Below, piece after piece: positions 34,195 through 45,311 of a stretch of DNA of 64,000 bases. The notes under the pieces were generated by a model, which saw nothing but the letters and a program-made list of their open reading frames with translations, was not told the DNA's origin and ran no database searches. How positions within the stretch are numbered: the first letter of the stretch is position 1; each line of letters starts with the position of its first letter. This DNA is from Lophium mytilinum (Eukaryota > Ascomycota > Dothideomycetes > Mytilinidiales > Mytilinidiaceae): contig MU004195.1 of the NCBI GenBank assembly GCA_010093605.1, positions 1,569,736 through 1,633,735 on the forward strand. The letters are read 5' to 3'. Both the position numbers and the translations under genes were made by a program.

Positions 34195-34539
34195 ATGACT
34201 TTCGCCTGGAAAACCGCGGGGCTCACGTACGCGTCCGCTTTATCCCTCAATCCGCCGCCTCACTGACAATGGCCAGCTACAACCGCTTCCTCGCGGTCGC
34301 ATCCCGTACGGTCCGCCGCTCCCTCAAGGAAGACAAGCGCGTTGCCGCCGAGCGCCGTGGCGAGATGGACCTCCGGTTTGCCAAGTGGGAGGTGAGTTTG
34401 ATACATCCTGGAGCCATTGGGCGTGTTAGTAAGGAGAGGAGCTGATGGCCGAGGGTAGAATGGCAAGCAGGGCGAGAACAAGAACTTGGGCGATGCGAAC
34501 GCGGCGAGCTTTGTGGCACACGCGGAGAAGTCCTCGTAA
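34195..34539 (+). CDS. ATP15: Mitochondrial ATP synthase subunit epsilon
   Basis: The small epsilon subunit of the central stalk of F1F0-ATP synthase in the mitochondrial matrix; it stabilises the gamma/delta rotor foot. Three exons, 34195-34226, 34277-34391 and 34459-34539, encode 75 aa, matching the family size. The protein starts MTFAWKTAGLTYNRFLAVAS, rebuilt across a 50-nt intron, and continues RTVRRSLKE and FAKWENGKQGE. The conserved AWK-AG-TY motif fixes the start, and the context CACAATG is favourable. It is easily missed because exon 1 has only 10 full codons. No separate targeting peptide is seen, as in yeast Atp15. Confidence 0.93.
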
Positions 34540-34875
34540 GGGCCTACAAGGTCAATTGATGATTTCTGGGGTGGATAGATTGGGGACGGTCAATTGAAAA
34601 GCCGAGCGGGATGGACGGAGGAGAGGGCTGTATATTCTGTACTATCAAACCTCTGATGGGTCGAAATGAAGACGAATACTATCGATGTGCTCTTTTTTAG
34701 AACCTCAATCTGTTTCCTCTATGCGGTTTATGAGTTTGACTTGGTGATATGTGACAGCATGCCTATGACCAACGCTGGAGTGACTTGCGTCTCGCGAGGT
34801 GAAGCCTCTTGGTGGTTTTCAGCGGCGGCCTGTCGTACAAAACTCTCCCCTCCTACCTACTTCTGAAATCCAACC
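34540..34875. other. Short spacer
   Basis: 336 bases between ATP15 and MAK10, both plus strand: 3' UTR of one and promoter of the other. No feature stands out. Confidence 0.5.
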
Positions 34876-37800
34876 ATGGCGAACACGTCAACCACAGAAT
34901 CGCCAACAGAAGCCGATGATGACATCAGAGTTACTATCGAGAGTGCGTTTCTGGGTGTCGATGTCTTATATGAGGCTAACATGTCCCAGGTGCTGCCGAC
35001 TGCGGCCTCGACCGCGACTCTGCATCGCCGAAACAGGTGCAGCTGCCGTTGAGACCGGTCCCGCAGCCAATCGTCAACGGTGGCTCTAAAGTTTGGGATA
35101 TCACTGAGAGATTTACCAAGGCTTCTCAAGGTAGGTCGCTTTCCGGTGTTCTATTTCCTTCGGGCCGAGAGGTATTATTTTACTTCCAAGTTCAGTCCTA
35201 TCAGTCCAATGTCATTAACTTGCACATTTTTGAAGTTTTATGAATATTTGGTTAACTCTTCCAGCTCTCGAGATCGGTCAGCTCGTGAAAGATGAGTACT
35301 TCACGCTCTTCGAATCCATCGGGGCTCTCGAGGTCAGTCGCATCAGCTCATTTCCGTATCGGCCTGCTGACTCTCCAGATTATGGATCCCAAGATGGACA
35401 GCGGATTTCTCCAGCCCGGCGAGACTCTAGAGGAAAACTACGATGCTTTACGGACCCTTCTCCCGGAAGAAGTCTTAGGCATCATGGACCAGCTTCTGTG
35501 CTACGAAATGGCGTGGCACCAAGGGTATCCGCTTTCCCAAACCCTGTTCACGTCAGTCTATATCGACAGACTGCTATGGCCGGAACCTCGATCTCTCGAA
35601 GAAGCGCAGTTCTACCGCGGAAATCCAGGAAGTGTGACTGATGCTTTACAGGATGTTCTTCGGGCGTACTGTTTAGGTATTATCAAATGCTGCGATTTCG
35701 TCATTGCCAAGATCACCTCGAGAGACTACTTTGAGGAAGAAGACTTTTGCACACATACGTACAACCGATCTTTATTTACCAAAGTACCTCATGACTTTGT
35801 GTTGCATGAGTTGGAGATTGCGGAGGAAATATTAGGGACCGAGTAAGTCGAACTATTTGACATGCTGATACTGTGTCTCGTCACAGATGTCCGCACACTT
35901 GTCTACCACTGTCTGAAACTACCATGAGGTACCACAAGCGGTGGTAAGATAGTGTGTGGATATCTATTACCATGCACTGTACAAACACTCTTGTTCATGG
36001 TACTTTTCTATTTGACTGATCTTCTTTTAGTGTAGACAACATCGACGAAACAGTGAAAGCCGCTATACATTCCCGCTTGGAGTTCCGCAGAAACTTTCTG
36101 ATAGCGCTCTCACCCGACTATTCTATCAACTTCTTAGATAAGTACTGGCCACCGGTGTCTGCTCTACTTCCGGCGATCGAATCCTCTCATGAGCTAGCGC
36201 GTGTAGTGCCGGAAGCTTTCAGTACTAAGATCCAGCGGAGGTTGACCAGCACTGTGCCACCACGGCCCATCGTCGAACTAGAGTTCAAGGATGCCTTTGC
36301 AAAGCTGAAACAGCTATGTGAAGATTGTGCCGAGGCTACAAAATACACTTTCCTGAACCCTACTCCGGAGGAATACCAGGTGAGTGTCTAATCAAACCTG
36401 TCATATTTCACTCAACATCTCTCTGATAGTATGTCTTGACTAGTCATTCCTGTGGGCCTTCGCTTCTCGCAAAGTGCAGCCATCAGCGTACGCACGATCC
36501 TACCTAGCAGGTTTCGTTTTCGCCGGAGACAATGATGTCTTCGAAGGCTTATTGCGGGACGATCTTGCTGCTACGGTATTTCCGGAAGATCAGGTCCTTG
36601 ATCCTATCAATTGGACTATTGATGCGCCTCGTAACCCGCTTTTCCCGAAGGATAAGCGGCTTCAGATGGCCAGCATCATCGACGATTTCACAAATAGAAC
36701 AACTCAGGTATGTCTAGCCAAGTAAAATAGTCTTATAGCTCTATTATTACTGATCTACTTCTTAGAACTATCTAGAGTTTTGGACAGCTCTCTGCCAAAA
36801 CCGGTGTCGAATGCGGCGGATGCTCTGTCACAGTCTGCTTGCGTTCGACCAGCTACAGTCCGACGTACGTATATTCCTTCTCTCTAGAAAGTAGAGGCTT
36901 CAGTGACTATCCACATGCTTATACAATGTAGGCAAGTATACTCGATGATGAGCTACAAGCCCTAACATCCGACCTCCAACAATACCCTCTCACGACGTGG
37001 GTCTACCACCTCAAGCTCCGCCAAATGGAATGGATCATCCAGCTCGGCTTCGAACAAGACATCTACCTCCCAGATGAACTTGCAGGCATGTATCTCTTCC
37101 TCGCCAAAGTCGCCGAAACCCGCAACCGGCTCCTCATCACCCTTCTCGAGTTCTGGGAGCAGCGGCAAAAGCGGCTAGAAAAGGGCAAGAAAGCGGACGT
37201 CGAAAAGGCCGCCATAGTTCAGGAAGGAAAAGCCTACATTGAGGCACTCCTCGCTGAAGCTATTGGCACAGAAGAGCTAAGTGCGGCATTGAGCAGTGTA
37301 AGTCTCTCACCTCTTCTCCTATTACGCGCATTGTCTAACTGCTTTACTAACATTTTTCACGCACAGCTCTACGCCCTTCTCTCCTATCTCCACCTGCTCC
37401 CGCAACCACCGCGGCCCTTCTCTACTCCAGAGCTGCGCTACGAGCTCCGCACCAAACCCTTCGCCCTCCTTCAACCCGTCGAAATCATCGCTTTCAATAC
37501 CCTTACCACACATATCCACCCCTTCGGCCCACCTGAGTCCCCAACATCTCCATTAGAGCTCATCGTCAAACATGTGCAGAAAGCGCCTACCTACCAACCC
37601 ATCGACGCGAGTATCAAGCGCGCGAAAGACGCCTTTGCGAAACTGAAGAAGCTCGGGCCGAAGGCGGCTAGTGCGGAGGGGGTTAAGGAGCAGTGGGCAA
37701 GTAGGGTGCAGGGGTGTTTATTTAGCTGTGTAGCTGCAGGTGTTGCGGTAGCAGGCCTAAGGGCCATTTCAGGAGAGCTGAAGCAGACCGCAGATGCGAA

Positions 37801-37894
37801 AGGGAGGGTGAGGGTGGAGGGGGTGGCAGAGGGAGAAGGGGAGGGGAAGCGGTATCACGAGTGGTGGGTGGTGCCTAAGCTTGTGAAGCTATGA
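34876..37894 (+). CDS. MAK10: NatC N-acetyltransferase auxiliary subunit Mak10 (NAA35)
   Basis: Auxiliary, ribosome-anchoring subunit of the NatC complex, which acetylates N-termini starting with Met plus a hydrophobic residue. Nine exons, 34876-34942, 34990-35130, 35265-35332, 35379-35842, 36031-36379, 36444-36707, 36766-36864, 36932-37297 and 37367-37894, join in phase to 781 aa. The family hallmark MDPKMDSG sits just after the exon 3/4 join (EIMDPKMDSGF). Other conserved blocks are LLCYEMAWHQGYPLSQTLFT, YLEFWTALCQNRCR and MEWIIQLGFE. The C-terminus ends WWVVPKLVKL. The Mak3 and Mak31 partners are not in the window. Exon 1 encodes an acidic, weakly conserved N-terminus, so the exact start is a little less sure than the rest. 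Confidence 0.93.
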
Positions 37895-39277
37895 TCTGGA
37901 TCTTACTGCTGTAGATCGCGGGGATGTTGTTGGTACGGAGGAGGCCGTCTAAATAACATCGAGTTTCTCTTCTCTTACAGTGTCTTGCCACAAGTTTGGG
38001 CACAGCACTATTTGAGGTGCTTCAATAGGATTACAAAACTTATGATGATTTGAACACTTGAGCGCTTGAAAGAGAAAGACTTCATACGCGTAGAGAGAGC
38101 CTACTTGGCCGCTGTTTCTATGCTGTTCCGGTGCATCATCTCACTTCTAAGTGGGACTATAAGACAGCATGCCCAGAACTGAGGTCCTAGCACGGTATAA
38201 AGCCTTTTCAAACCGAAACAAAGTTGATTTTGGCGCACTACCCCTCACAATTTCGGAATCTCCGAAGAAAACAAACCCCCAATACCATCTACGCCATTCA
38301 AACGCCATAGCCCAGCCCTCAACCACCCCCCATGACGCCTAAGCTCCGAGAACCACTGGGTATCTGCATCCGCATCCCAAATCCAACCCGCCCATCCTGA
38401 ACGCCCCCTATTAAACAAATTGCCTCGTTGACTCGTGTCACTCTAACCCTTGAACTTCCTCAAACTCATCTATTCCAATTAGATAATGATACTGACTACA
38501 ACAAACGCGATTGGGGAACCTACGTCTCGCACCCGGCGTATACTCCGCGCGGAAATCCCCCTCTCGCCATCGCGTTTCGAGCGAATAGCTGCTTCGCGCA
38601 TCAGACTGATCTTCGTTAGTAACTGTACGGTTCGGATTTAAGTTGTTTGCGCTGTGCTCGCTGGTCCTGTATTATGGCGCAGAAGAGAGGAAGGAGGAAG
38701 GGTATAAGAGGGGCCGTACTCTTGTAGGAAAAGGGTGTAGTCGAGGAAGATCTGGGTGGTTGTTAGTATGTGGTTGTTTAGGAGGAGCGTTGTTGGCGTA
38801 CGAGGATGTCTACGTTTTTGCTCAGCGTGCGATTTGCGTGGGCGCGGATTATACGCTTTAGGGTGTTGCGGGGGTAGAGAGAAGAGCCGGATGCTGGGGC
38901 CATGGTTGTGGTGTTGTGTTTTGGTGGTCGTTATTTAATGGTCGTTGTTTGGAAGTGTTGATGTGGTGCTGGGACGCGGTTGTTTTAGCGGCGGGGAACG
39001 GTATCACGTGCACGCATTTACAGAGTAGATGGAGTAGGTGAATTTGGTATCCCTGAGAATCTAGGAACGTGAGACTTAACGCGATCGGGAGGGCTTCACG
39101 AGATTGTACGTTTGTTTGGTGGTGGTGTTGGAATCGTGATATTCTCTGTAGAATACAAGTCCTCAGAAGCGCTCAAATCTAAGCAAGCCGCTTCTAAATA
39201 GCCTCCATCCCCGCACCAACAGATCATCTGGGGTCTTACAACCCCTTCGGCATCATACTTGCTCACTCAAGTACCCC
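37895..39277. other. Gene-free spacer
   Basis: 1.4 kb between the 3' ends of MAK10 and PRE5. Frames at 38428-38619, 38643-38861 and 38756-38938 show no domain. Around 38640-38980 the plus strand is rich in G and T. Confidence 0.5.
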
Positions 39278-40192
39278 TCATGAATCTGAATCCACCTCCA
39301 TCCCCTCCTCCTCAGCCGGCGCCTCCCGATTCTCAAACGTCGTCTCCAGCCACTCCTGAACCTCCGCATGTTCATAAAGCTTGAAGTTCTCGTCGATCCC
39401 ACAAACCCCCACACTAGTGTTCTCAATCGTCAGCTCCTTATCCTGCGCCAGACTGTCCTTCAGCGCCCTCAACGCATGCTTGACCAGCTCTTCCCTGCCA
39501 GCACCCTCAAACTCCTCCAAGTTCCGCTCCAGATACGTCCGCGCCATCTGGCTGCGCGCCCCGATTCCACACGCCTGCATCTCCTGCGTGACGCCGCTCG
39601 GCTGGAACTCGAAGAGGTGTGGGCCGCGGGCGTCGACACCAGCGATGAGCAGCCCGACGCCGTAGGGCCGCTTGCCGTACTGCTGCGTGTTGGTCTGCGC
39701 GCGGTCGGCGATGCGGAGGGTGATTTCGGCTAGGGGAATTGCGCGGTCGTACGTCAGGCGGGAGGCGAGGGATTGCTGCTTCATGAAGTTGGAGAGGACG
39801 CGGGCGTCGGAGGCGAGGCCGGCGAGGGCAACGCCGTAGTGCGAGTCTATTGGGATGATCTTTTTTTGGTAGGAGGAAAGTTCTTCGGCGTTGCGCTGGG
39901 AGGGGAACGGTCAGTGTTGTTCGGATCGTAGCAGTGGATGTGTGTTTTGAATCGATATGGATGTGGATATTGTGAATGAGGGTGTTGGCGTACCTTGATA
40001 GCTGCAAGCACGGCATGTGTCTTGCTCACTATGCCTACGACGACGGAGCCCTGCTTCACGGCTTCTGATGCGTACTCGACTTGGAAGATGCGGCCTTGGG
40101 GTGAGCTGGCGTTGTTAGCTAGAGAAATACATAGACAGAATTGTGTTGGCTCACAAGGTCACCGAGTCGTTGTCATAATTGTTCCTGAACAT
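39278..40192 (-). CDS. PRE5: 20S proteasome subunit alpha6 (alpha type-1)
   Basis: Structural alpha-ring subunit of the 20S proteasome. Three exons, 40192-40155, 40105-39994 and 39895-39278, join in phase to 255 aa. The N-terminus [25 protein letters not shown] carries the alpha-subunit gate and signature. Later blocks are [42 protein letters not shown] and [14 protein letters not shown]. The acidic tail ([12 protein letters not shown]) is usual for fungal alpha6. The first exon has only 12 full codons and is fixed by the conserved N-terminus. Head-to-head with VPS55 across 341 bp. Confidence 0.95.
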
Positions 40193-40533
40193 GATGGGCG
40201 AGTAATAGAGGTATCAAGTTCGAGACAAGAGTGAGAGGGGCGGTTGAGGAGAGTAGTGGTATGTCGTCGTGGTGTTGAGTGCAAGGCAGATGTCCCGTTA
40301 CGAATACGCGGTGGAGCTCAAGAGCTCTCGCGCTAGGCCCGCTCCTTCTCCAGCCTCATCGCGGCGCCAACGTCGATCGAACAGCAACCTTGCGCAGCCC
40401 ACCAGCTCCTCACGCCTCTACGACCAGATCTCTACTCCGGAACTGCAACTGAGTCCACGCGCTCCGATAAATTCTCATATTACTCTCGAATACGCCAAAA
40501 ACTCCCCCACAACTCCATCAGGCCCCCGCAAAG
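40193..40533. promoter_or_regulatory. Divergent promoter region, PRE5 / VPS55
   Basis: 341 bases between two outward-facing start codons. A plus-strand open frame from 40269 crosses the VPS55 exon 1 in another frame and is not coding. No named proteasome control element was identified by eye. Confidence 0.5.
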
Positions 40534-41115
40534 ATGGCTGGCCTCAAGACCATCATCGCCCTCTCCTTCGTACGCTCCCAGGGCTCAGCTGCCTCCCTCA
40601 CTGTTATTTCATGGGTCTAACACTTCCATACTCTAGGTCCTCGCCATCGGCTTCCTGCTCGTGATCCTCTCCTCCGCGCTATGGCACAACTACTTCCCGC
40701 TGCTCGTCGTCGCAACCTACGTCGTAGCGCCCTTGCCCAACTGGCTCTGCGGGCACGCCGCCAACCCAGATGACTTTATGGAGAGCAGCGGGAGCGGGAT
40801 TGTTGATTTCGGGCGGTTCTTGACGGGATTCTTGGTGGTAATGGGGATTGGTATGTGCACCCTGTTCTATAAGCAAGAGAAGGGAGTTGGAAGAGAGACT
40901 GGATAATCCTGGTATCCAACGCGAAAGCCTCCTAAGAACTTTATACGTTGAGAGGATCGCGACTGACTCGTTATATTGCAGCTTTACCAGCACTGCTCGC
41001 TCACTGCGCCATCATCCAGACCCCGGCTATGGTCATGTCGATTATCGGTGGCCTCTTGATTTACGGCACTATCATCAGCTTTACCCTCTTCTTCCAAGAG
41101 GAGGCGGAGTTCTAA
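40534..41115 (+). CDS. VPS55: Vps55, endosomal transport protein
   Basis: Small tetraspanning membrane protein of the late endosome; in yeast it pairs with Vps68 for endosome-to-vacuole transport. It is related to the animal leptin-receptor-overlapping (OB-RGRP) proteins. Three exons, 40534-40569, 40637-40850 and 40982-41115, encode 127 aa, a typical length. It reads MAGLKTIIALSF-VLAIGFL, then the conserved PLPNWLCGHAANPDDFM loop, and LPALLAHCAIIQTPAM, ending EEAEF. Four hydrophobic segments are visible. Intron 2 is 131 nt, longer than most here. The partner gene VPS68 is the next gene downstream, convergent. Confidence 0.94.
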
Positions 41116-41713
41116 GTTATGTATTTGGAAGAGTTGATAGCGGGGTTGGGCGGGGTGTCATTTCGTGGGGATAGTGTACAGTAAGTCCTATTAGGCAGCG
41201 AGGGTAGAACCGGGTATCAGGATTGGCGTGCAGTGATTTGGGAACTTTGGAGCTCGCACTTGGAAGCGTTTTGTAACATTGAGTTAAGACTATCTCATGA
41301 GGCTTCATTATGTGCTATTGTCTCTGCCGTGTATGGAAAGTTTATCCGTCATGATATACCACGACGTGTTGTAGGGGTCTCCCCTTTGTTAACTGAGAAA
41401 GCATCCATATCTCTAATGGTCAAAGCAGTACCTAAAGAACCGAAAGACACAACCTGCCAACTTTCTCACGATGCATGACGTCGCTTGACTTCTCGTATTA
41501 GGCACGTGCGCATCGAATTGACGGACTTTGATATCGCAACGCTACAATCGAACTATGACTACTGTGAGCAAAAGGCAACGCAAATACGCCTGATAGATAT
41601 TGGTACAGCAACAAGCTCACGCGGGAAACCTTCCGGTCCCGTGTGGGCAGATCCAAACGCGCCCCATCCGGCTCACTGCTCGTCGTCCCTGTGCATGTAA
41701 GCCATGCTCGTCC
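41116..41713. other. Convergent spacer, VPS55 / VPS68
   Basis: 598 bases between two stop codons that face each other; it should hold both 3' UTRs. No coding frame with support. Confidence 0.5.
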
Positions 41714-42386
41714 TCAAAGCGCCAGGTTATATGTATACTCGTCTTCCATGTTCTGCGCGACCCACAGGACCACCGAACTGCATTCCCATTAGCATAGTCC
41801 CATCAAAACCAGGACTCAGGAGGGCAGCATAAGCCGCTCCGTCCATCACTCACCTCAACATCACGCATCCGTTCGCCACCACATTCGCCGTCCCCATCCA
41901 CAGCGTTGGCCACACATACTCTGGCACGACATACTTTAGCACGAGCACCGTCACCGCGCCCGCGAGCCCGCCCGCCATCAGCGCGAAACCCAGGAACAAG
42001 ACTAGTCGCGCCTTCCACGCCACGCCATTCCCGCTGTAGCTGAAAGAGTCGGCGGAGAGCCGTGACTTGTCGATCGAGTTTATGACGAGCATCCCCAGTG
42101 CGCTGCAGATGCCTGGGATCCAGTCCACGAAGGTGATGTGCACGGCGGGGTCAGAGCCGTTGAGCGCGGATTTAGAGTACGCAGCCGCGTCGATGAGGAT
42201 GTAGAAGCCAAGGGAGAACTATGGAAAGAACGAGGTTAGTAATTGGGGTCGACGGAGGGGGGGGGATGGGCATGGGGCACATACGAGGGCGCCTGCAGTG
42301 TAAACGCCGAAGGTGCGCGCGTTGGCGTTGTTGAGCCATTGCGGTTTTGGGAAGCGGAAGAGTCGGTGGGAGGACATTTCGAGCAT
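41714..42386 (-). CDS. VPS68: Vps68, endosomal partner of Vps55 (UPF0220 family)
   Basis: Tetraspanning membrane protein (UPF0220/TMEM50 family) that complexes with Vps55 at endosomes in yeast. Three exons, 42386-42285, 42218-41854 and 41777-41714, join in phase to 176 aa. The middle exon has the family core VHITFVDWIPGICSALGMLV and WKARLVLFLGFALMAGGLAG. The short last exon restores VLWVAQNMEDEYTYNLAL, the expected C-terminus. Two ATGs, 42386 and 42377, are both plausible starts. A search limited to long open frames would show only the middle of this gene. It is head-to-head with LOC1 across 217 bp and tail-to-tail with VPS55. Confidence 0.93.
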
Positions 42387-42603
42387 GTGGATGATTTCGT
42401 TGGAGGTTGGGCTGTTGGAGCTGGATGCTGTGGTGTTGGGTTCAGTGCCTCGCTGCGATGAGGCTGGAGCTACAGTCGTCGTGGTTCCAACCTGGAGATC
42501 GGCTTGCCGGGATTAGCGTGCCAAGAGTTTCTCGGGCCGTCTTTCGCAAAGCTCCATCTTCGAACATTTTTGCGATCGACATCTGCAAAAATCACAACCG
42601 ACA

Positions 42604-43286
42604 ATGGCGCCCACGAAATCCTCGAAAACGTCCTCGAAAGGCTCGTCAAAGCCTAAGGGCAAGACTGGGGCTACGCAGAGCTCGAAATCCCGCAAACCCT
42701 CTGCTGACAGCGGCATTTCGAAACGGAAACAGAAAGGCCTCTCGCTCGCGAAACCTGGCGGGGCACAGAAGACCAAGCCAGCTGCGGTGTTGAAGAAGAA
42801 GAGGCGGATGTACAGCGAGAAAGAGCTGGGGATTCCGACACTCAATATGATTACACCAGCGGGCGTGCAAAAAGTCAAAGGGCAGAAGAAGGGCAAGGTC
42901 TTCGTGGATGATACCGAGAGCATGATGACCATTTTAGCTATGGTGAACGCAGACAAAGATGGACAGATTGAGTCGAAGATGATGCGAGCGGTTAGTGTAG
43001 GGATGCTAGAACTATCTGGGCTTGGCTAATGTGTGGCAGAGGCAATTAGAGGAGATTCGGGAAGCGAGGAGGAAGGAGGCAGAGGCTAGGAGTGAGCAAA
43101 AGGAAGCTATCCTAGTGAGTGGACAGTGTGCAATAAGGGCAGTTCTAATGCTAATGGTAAATCTAGGAAGAAACCAAGGATTCCCTCCGTAAGAAGCGAA
43201 ACAAGAAAGTAGCCCCCAAGAAAGACGACGTGGTCAGCGCCCCGCCAAAATCAAAGGGGAAGATGAAGAGGGTGTCCTTCGGATGA
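42604..43286 (+). CDS. LOC1: Loc1, 60S ribosome assembly and mRNA localisation factor
   Basis: Nucleolar, very basic protein needed in yeast for 60S subunit assembly and for ASH1 mRNA localisation. Three exons, 42604-42990, 43040-43114 and 43167-43286, encode 193 aa. The first 70 residues are Lys/Ser-rich. The conserved core reads [40 protein letters not shown] and, across intron 1, [24 protein letters not shown] basic tail ends RVSFG. Both joins are phase 0. Its stop is only 44 bp from the stop of the converging esterase gene, so their transcripts very likely overlap. Confidence 0.93.
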
Positions 43287-43330
43287 GAGTATGTTAGTCT
43301 ATAGGGGTGTTTAGGAGTCCGTCTATGCGA

Positions 43331-44885
43331 TCATGGCTCTATTGTTGGGTCATGCAATCTCCGGCGCAAGGGATCAAAACGCGGGCCTTTCCCCTCGGCC
43401 ACAGCGTTGCTATTCAGCGTGGCGTTCTTAGTCGCGGTGGCCGTGGTATCAACATCAACCTCGAACTTCTTCAAAAAATCGGTTGCCTACTGGAGTTAGT
43501 CTCTAGATCTAAGAGCGCCATTCAATGAACCTTACCGCTTGGGCGAACCACCGCTTGCCTCCGATCTGGAACCATCCGAGATGGCCACCCATAGAAGTTG
43601 CGCATAAGACCGCGAACGGGTTCAGCTTGAACTCTTCGTATGGAATGGCTTCATTGCAAGCAATCTGGAAAGACGAGTCAGTGGGTTCATGGTTGAGGTT
43701 GGCTTCACTCTTACCGGATCGTCTTCCGCGTTGATGGCAAGGAGCGGTATCCTAACGTTGTTCAAAGCATCCACTGATGATGCATCGCGGTAATATGCTC
43801 CTTCAGTGGGGTAGCCCCAGGTAGGCCCTTGTATGTATCTATATACCCGATTCATAAGCATCCCACCAGCGATATTGGGTAGTGAATGAATGTTACCTGT
43901 CAAACTCGTACAAGAATCGCACGCTTCTTACTTTCTTCTCATCGATCAGTGGATTCTTGAGAATCTGTTCCGAGTGGCTGTGGTACTGTTAGATCATGGA
44001 AATTTACAGAAAAGGTATACTCACATCTCAAACAGCTTCAAGACAGAGCCCCCTAAGACTCTGCAATACAGGTTGAGGCCGACCCATGTCGATTGCAGTA
44101 CTATGTTGCTCACCTCCAGGTTCCAAGGACTCGATATGACCACTGCAGCTTTGAGCTCACAGCTTGAGCCTTCTTCCGCAACGTACTATGCATCACCAGG
44201 GTCAATAAGAGAATACGACGATGAGAAAGCCTCTTACATTAGTCAGAATAGTTGCCCCTAGAGAAAACCCCATTCCGTACAAATGCCTATTCGGAAACTT
44301 CACGCGCAGCCACTTCACCAATTGCCGCACATCCCAAGAAGCTCGAGCATTGAACAGCCTATCCGTTGTCAACTTCGACATGGAACAACCCCTTGCATTG
44401 ATCACACAGCCCTCCCAGCCAGCTTCTGGTGTTAATAACGGAGCTATCGCATATCTCAAATAGAGCTCATGCGACCCCCCACTCAGCCCATGGAGAGCAA
44501 TAATCATAGGCTTGCTGTCCAAAGACCCAATTTGGTCGATCTCTCTCTCGGAGTAGTACGTCGTACGCTCTGGCAACGTAACATCTTTCGGACTTGATTC
44601 GCGGGCTACAAAGTCCACAGTGAATTGGCCTGGGTAGTTGATGTCGTTGGATTCGAAAATTTTGCGTTTGTAAATGAGTGCTGGCCCTTCGGCTTTGATG
44701 GCTGTGTAGCAAGTTTGGAGATGGCCATTGAAGAGAAGAGGGTTCAGGTGACATTCTGGTATCGTGTCTTTACAGAACTCCGATAAGGGCACTTCGTCGC
44801 CGGACTTTGTGGTCAATTGGATCGGGGTGGTTGGATGGGCCCAGGTAGTTTTGGCGTGGCCGTAGATCCAGGAGAAGTCTACCAT
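43331..44885 (-). CDS. Alpha/beta-hydrolase, EMB8/YheT family (EHT1/EEB1-type esterase)
   Basis: Six exons, 44885-44238, 44185-44025, 43977-43897, 43838-43715, 43664-43536 and 43486-43331, join in phase to 432 aa. The fold is clear: oxyanion block ALHGLSGGSHE, nucleophile elbow GMGFSLGA, acid in INAEDDP and base in SMGGHLGWF. The N-terminal block NPLLFNGHLQT is the AB-hydrolase-4 signature. Yeast relatives Eht1 and Eeb1 make and cleave medium-chain fatty-acid ethyl esters; YheT-like relatives are esterases. The GT at 44113 looks like a donor but must not be spliced, since readthrough gives the family block STWVGLNLYCRVLGG. The divergent partner is MAU2 across 426 bp. Confidence 0.9.
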
Positions 44886-45311
44886 AGTGCCCGATCGAAG
44901 GATTCGCAGATCGGGTGTTTGATTGGTAGATGTTCTGCTACTGGTGGGGTGTTTCCTGGATTGTGAGAGAACACCAGTGAGGACTTTGGAATTGCTCTCA
45001 GTCTTGACGGCTCGTGTGACACGCTTGAGATTGATTAGGCCCCAGATAGCCTGGATGACGAGAAGAGAGAGAAAAATGAGTTTTTGTCTAAAGTTTCTCA
45101 GGATGCCTCGGTTTAAAGATTAATGATGCATGAGGCACTCCACTATTACGATTAGGCTCGTGATTGGCTGGGCAGACGCGCAGTTTGACGCGGCCAAGCC
45201 AAGACGTCGCGACTTCACGACGCTCATTCATCCACCGTCTTCTAACCACCATGAGTCTGTGACACAGGAGGATGGTCTACCGGCCCTTCGGACTATATTC
45301 ACAGTGCAGCC
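44886..45311. promoter_or_regulatory. Divergent promoter region, esterase / MAU2
   Basis: 426 bases between two outward-facing starts. Contains a short A/G-rich run near 45060. No specific site recognised. Confidence 0.5.

Noticed and set aside
44025-44114. Intron at the GTGAGC of the esterase gene exon 2
   Set aside because: Every acceptor tried leads to an early stop, while readthrough gives a conserved family block.
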